Assembly: GCA_902495525.1 (NCBI GenBank)
Contig: CABUXL010000070.1
Span: 1-8,341, forward strand
Length of the DNA: 8,341 nt
Source: an uncultured Collinsella sp.
GTDB lineage: Bacteria; Actinomycetota; Coriobacteriia; Coriobacteriales; Coriobacteriaceae
Reading direction: 5' to 3'
Made by a program: the position numbers and the translations under genes. Of this stretch, positions 6,690 through 8,341 are shown piece after piece (the first letter of the stretch is position 1; each line of letters starts with the position of its first letter). A model generated the notes under the pieces. That model was not told the origin of the DNA and made no database searches. It saw only the letters and a list, made by a program, of their open reading frames with translations.

Positions 6690-6760
6690 TAAGTTGCGGT
6701 GAAATAGGGACTGTTTATGCAGCTAAAGCCGCAAAACAGTCCCTATTTCACCGCAACTTA
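6690..6760. repeat. Long palindromic element A (27-bp perfect arms)
   Basis: Arms 6690-6716 and 6734-6760 are exact reverse complements over 27 bp, separated by 17 nt that can extend the stem imperfectly (GCAGCT against AGCCGC). It starts 8 nt after the lipid kinase stop and ends 9 nt before the 3' end of the convergent rescue-factor gene. No T-run follows on either strand, so a simple intrinsic terminator is unlikely, although the hairpin could block readthrough from both sides. The arm GTGAAATAGGGACTGT (6699-6714) matches 13 of 16 bases of element B at 7176-7191, which points to a dispersed repeat family (REP- or MITE-like). Confidence 0.9.
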
Positions 6761-6768
6761 TGAGGAGC

Positions 6769-7149
6769 CTATTCGTCGCTGCCCGGCTTGCGGCGGTTGG
6801 CCTTTTTAATGGCGTTGAAGTGTTTGTCGTTGAGCCTGCGCTGGCGAGAGCGCTGAGGCACCTTGGTCTTTACGCGTCGACGCGGTGGACGCCCGCGACG
6901 CTCAAGCTCAGCGCGCAGCTTACGCAGGCAGCTCGCGCGATTCTGAAACTGGCTGCGGCTCTCACGCGCCGTCACGACAATCCCCGAAGGGATATGTTTC
7001 ATACGCACCGCCGAGTCCGTCGTGTTCACGCCCTGTCCGCCCGGACCCGTCGCGCGAAACACCTGCACCTCGCAATCGCGCGCCAACTCCTCGACCGACA
7101 TCTCGGCATAGCGCGCAAACTCACGCCATCCCATCTTGTCCTCATCCAT
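6769..7149 (-). CDS. Release-factor-like peptidyl-tRNA hydrolase (GGQ domain, ArfB-type ribosome rescue)
   Basis: Small cytoplasmic protein of 126 residues with only the catalytic domain of class I release factors. It has FRATGPGGQGVNTTDSAVRM (31-50), with the GGQ tripeptide at 37-39 that triggers peptidyl-tRNA hydrolysis, then HIPSGIVVTARESRSQFQNRASCLRKL (52-78). The tail is strongly basic (86-122, many Arg/Lys), like the ArfB tail that enters the empty mRNA channel of stalled ribosomes. No codon-recognition domain is present. The family role is rescue of non-stop ribosomes. The domain resembles ArfB or the mitochondrial C12orf65 type, and I cannot choose between them. ATG at 7149 has GGAGGT (7156-7161) 6 nt upstream. 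A frame open further upstream to 7377 runs through palindrome B and antisense xpt and is not credible. Confidence 0.88.
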   Translation of the reverse strand: MDEDKMGWREFARYAEMSVEELARDCEVQVFRATGPGGQGVNTTDSAVRMKHIPSGIVVTARESRSQFQNRASCLRKLRAELERRGRPPRRRVKTKVPQRSRQRRLNDKHFNAIKKANRRKPGSDE

Positions 7150-7167
7150 ATCAACACCTCCCCTCAT

Positions 7168-7204
7168 AAAAAAATGTGACAAAGGGACAGTCCCTTTGTC
7201 ACAT
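7168..7204 (-). terminator. Intrinsic terminator of xpt formed by palindrome B
   Basis: On the minus strand, 27 nt after the xpt stop, the near-perfect hairpin of element B (14 bp with a 3-nt loop) runs directly into seven T residues (A-run 7168-7174 on the plus strand). Transcription of xpt should end here, immediately before the ribosome site of the rescue-factor gene. Confidence 0.75.
7174..7204. repeat. Palindromic element B (15-bp arms, 1-nt centre)
   Basis: ATGTGACAAAGGGAC (7174-7188) and GTCCCTTTGTCACAT (7190-7204) are exact reverse complements around a single A. Its arm resembles that of element A. Because it is symmetric, both strands encode the same peptide (CDKGTVPLSH), which produces spurious N-terminal extensions on overlapping ORFs. 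Confidence 0.9.
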
Positions 7205-7231
7205 CGCATACCAATCGATTGTGCTGTGCGC

Positions 7232-7810
7232 TTAGGCGAAGGTGATCTCGCCGGTCTCGCAGTCCATATCGGCGATACGGGCCAAGCTCTCGACGCGGAA
7301 ACCGCGCTCGCGGAGCTTATCGCCACCGCCCTGGAAGCCCTTCTCCACCGCAATGCCAATACCGGACACCTCGGCACCTGCAGCCTCGCAGATCTTGATA
7401 AGACCCTCGAGCGCGCAGCCGTTGGCCAGGAAGTCGTCGATGATCAGGACCTTATCGCCCTCGGACAGGAAGCGCTTGCCAACGATGACCGGGTACTCCT
7501 TCTGTTTGGTAAAGGAGTAGATGGTCGTGGCATACTGCTCGCCGTCGAGGTTGATAGACTGTGCCTTCTTGGCAAAGACCACCGGCACGCCGCCAAAATG
7601 CTGAGCCGCGATGCAGGCCATACCAATACCCGAAGCCTCGATCGTCAGGATCTTGTTGATCTCGACACCCTCGAACAGACGGGCCCATTCGGCGCCCATG
7701 TGGTCGAACAGCTCAACGTCGCACTGGTGGTTGAGGAAGGCATCAACCTTAAGGACGTTACCGGCCTTTACGATGCCGTCATGGCGAATACGATCCTCAA
7801 GCTCCTGCAT
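7232..7810 (-). CDS. xpt: Xanthine phosphoribosyltransferase
   Basis: Purine salvage enzyme converting xanthine plus PRPP to XMP in the cytoplasm. The 192-residue product has the family length. It shows VLKVDAFLNHQCDVELFDHMG (19-39), LTIEASGIGMACIAA (55-69), VPVVFAKKAQSINL (75-88), YSFTKQKEYPVIV (98-110), the PRPP-binding signature VLIIDDFLANGCALEGLI (121-138), and IGIAVEKGFQGGGDKLRERGFRVESLARI (151-179). These align closely with the Bacillus Xpt pattern as I remember it. AAGGGG (7818-7823) lies 7 nt before the ATG. In Bacillus xpt is led by a guanine riboswitch, but no such motif is visible here. The leader instead holds a small hairpin, CGCGG (7826-7830) with CCGCG (7839-7843). The gene ends in the palindrome B terminator. 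Confidence 0.96.
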   Translation of the reverse strand: MQELEDRIRHDGIVKAGNVLKVDAFLNHQCDVELFDHMGAEWARLFEGVEINKILTIEASGIGMACIAAQHFGGVPVVFAKKAQSINLDGEQYATTIYSFTKQKEYPVIVGKRFLSEGDKVLIIDDFLANGCALEGLIKICEAAGAEVSGIGIAVEKGFQGGGDKLRERGFRVESLARIADMDCETGEITFA

Positions 7811-7969
7811 GGCGCAACCCCTTCTCGCGGCAACGATACCGCGCGATTAATAAACGTTGTTCGATAGTCTACCACGGACCGACCCCCGCCCGCCCCACAA
7901 GCCGCATCGCACCACAAAGCCGCAAGACCGGTAGATAGGCCCGATTCATGGCAAGCCTGCCCCCACAAG
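7811..7969 (-). promoter_or_regulatory. Upstream region of xpt
   Basis: Between the MFS stop and the xpt start lie a weak minus-strand -10 candidate TAGACT (7866-7871), a 5-bp leader hairpin (7826-7843) and short direct repeats: CCCCACAAGCCGC (7893-7905), the related ACCACAAAGCCGC (7911-7923) and CCCCACAAGC (7961-7970). No convincing -35, purine riboswitch or terminator was found. Confidence 0.3.
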
Positions 7970-8341
7970 CTAATGGCGGGCGCGTATCCTCACCAAACGC
8001 ACCATGGCAAGCGCAAAGCCCACGGCGGCCACAGCCATGAGCACGTAGAACACCGAACGGAAACCAAACAGGAACACATCCGGACGACCTGCAACAAAAC
8101 TGGTCACGGCCTCGCCCATCGCCACGCTCATCTGCCCATACAGGATATGCGACGCCACCGTAATGCCGAGTGCCATGCCGGCGTAGCGCGCCAAACTGCC
8201 CAAGCTGCCCGCAAAGCCGAGCGCTTCGCGCGGAGCCGAACCCATATACAGCGAGTTGTTGGGGCTCTGGAAAATCGACGTACCGCACGACATAAATGCG
8301 ACGCAGCACACGATCACAGGGATAGAAGAGCGCTCGTTGAG
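7970..8341 (-). CDS. MFS multidrug/efflux transporter, C-terminal fragment (start off window)
   Basis: The frame enters open at 8341 (LNERSSIPVIVC...) and stops at 7970, giving the last 123 residues. Three hydrophobic stretches are visible: VIVCCVAFMSCGTSIF, the segment around ARYAGMALGITVASHILY, and VFYVLMAVAAVGFALAMVRL near the end. The sequence SPNNSLYMGSAPREALGFAGSLGSLARYAGMALG has the N-S-x-x-M-G-x-x-P-x-E-x-x-G-x-A pattern typical of the late helices of DHA2 (EmrB/QacA-like) 14-TM drug exporters. The end is short and basic (RLVRIRARH). A GTG at 8317 is an internal codon and not a start, because the homology continues upstream. The substrate is unknown. It precedes xpt in the same direction, 159 nt away. 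Confidence 0.82.
   Translation of the reverse strand, partial: LNERSSIPVIVCCVAFMSCGTSIFQSPNNSLYMGSAPREALGFAGSLGSLARYAGMALGITVASHILYGQMSVAMGEAVTSFVAGRPDVFLFGFRSVFYVLMAVAAVGFALAMVRLVRIRARH

Noticed and set aside
6769..7377. 202-residue version of the GGQ-domain protein
   Set aside because: The extra N-terminus is translated palindrome B (CDKGTVPLSHFF) plus antisense xpt. The ATG at 7149 has a strong ribosome site.
7136..7867. Plus-strand 243-codon ORF starting inside the rescue-factor gene
   Set aside because: It reads through palindrome B and then antisense to xpt; xpt is unmistakable.
7811..7969. Guanine/xanthine riboswitch before xpt
   Set aside because: No conserved purine-aptamer loops (such as TATGG and GTTTCTACC-like segments) are present. 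Only a 5-bp hairpin is visible.
7893..7970. Short direct repeats CCCCACAAGC as a CRISPR or iteron array
   Set aside because: Three imperfect, unevenly spaced copies of 10-13 nt in a C-rich stretch. There is no array structure.

Overview
The window is GC-rich and uses strongly GC-biased third positions, so long antisense ORFs shadow most real genes. The protein families (ModA/ModB, MoeA/Mog, a GNNL-type CLC, Xpt, a GGQ-domain rescue factor) and the interspersed GGGAC/GTCCC palindromes suggest a high-GC Gram-positive anaerobe. My best guess is class Coriobacteriia (Collinsella-like). This is an impression from the sequence, not a database match.

Left half (1-4000, all minus strand): a molybdenum block. 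Reading in the direction of transcription, moeA (4000-2738) and a mogA/moaB-type gene (2727-2248) form a tight pair that ends at a good intrinsic terminator (2198-2234). A palindrome-rich promoter/operator region (2091-2156) then drives modA (2044-1169) and modB (1100 off the left edge). Transporter genes supply molybdate, and Mog and MoeA activate molybdopterin and insert Mo. The modB product is unusual. It starts at a GTG at 1100 and carries a signal peptide plus about 190 residues of predicted extracytoplasmic, cysteine-containing sequence before the usual permease.

Middle (4007-6682, plus strand): a divergent intergenic region, then a CLC-family anion transporter of the type lacking the canonical GSGIP loop (possibly fluoride/proton), then a diacylglycerol-kinase-like lipid kinase.

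Right part (6690-8341, minus strand): a small GGQ-domain (ArfB-like) ribosome-rescue protein bracketed by two palindromic elements that share a related 16-nt arm, then xpt (xanthine phosphoribosyltransferase), then the C-terminal end of a multi-TM MFS exporter cut by the right edge. The palindrome between xpt and the rescue gene is followed by a T-run and should also act as the xpt terminator.

There is no gene-free stretch over 300 bases. I saw no rRNA, tRNA, CRISPR array or transposase. The most noteworthy signals are the ModB fusion, the stacked palindromes before modA, and the paired palindromic elements around the rescue-factor gene.
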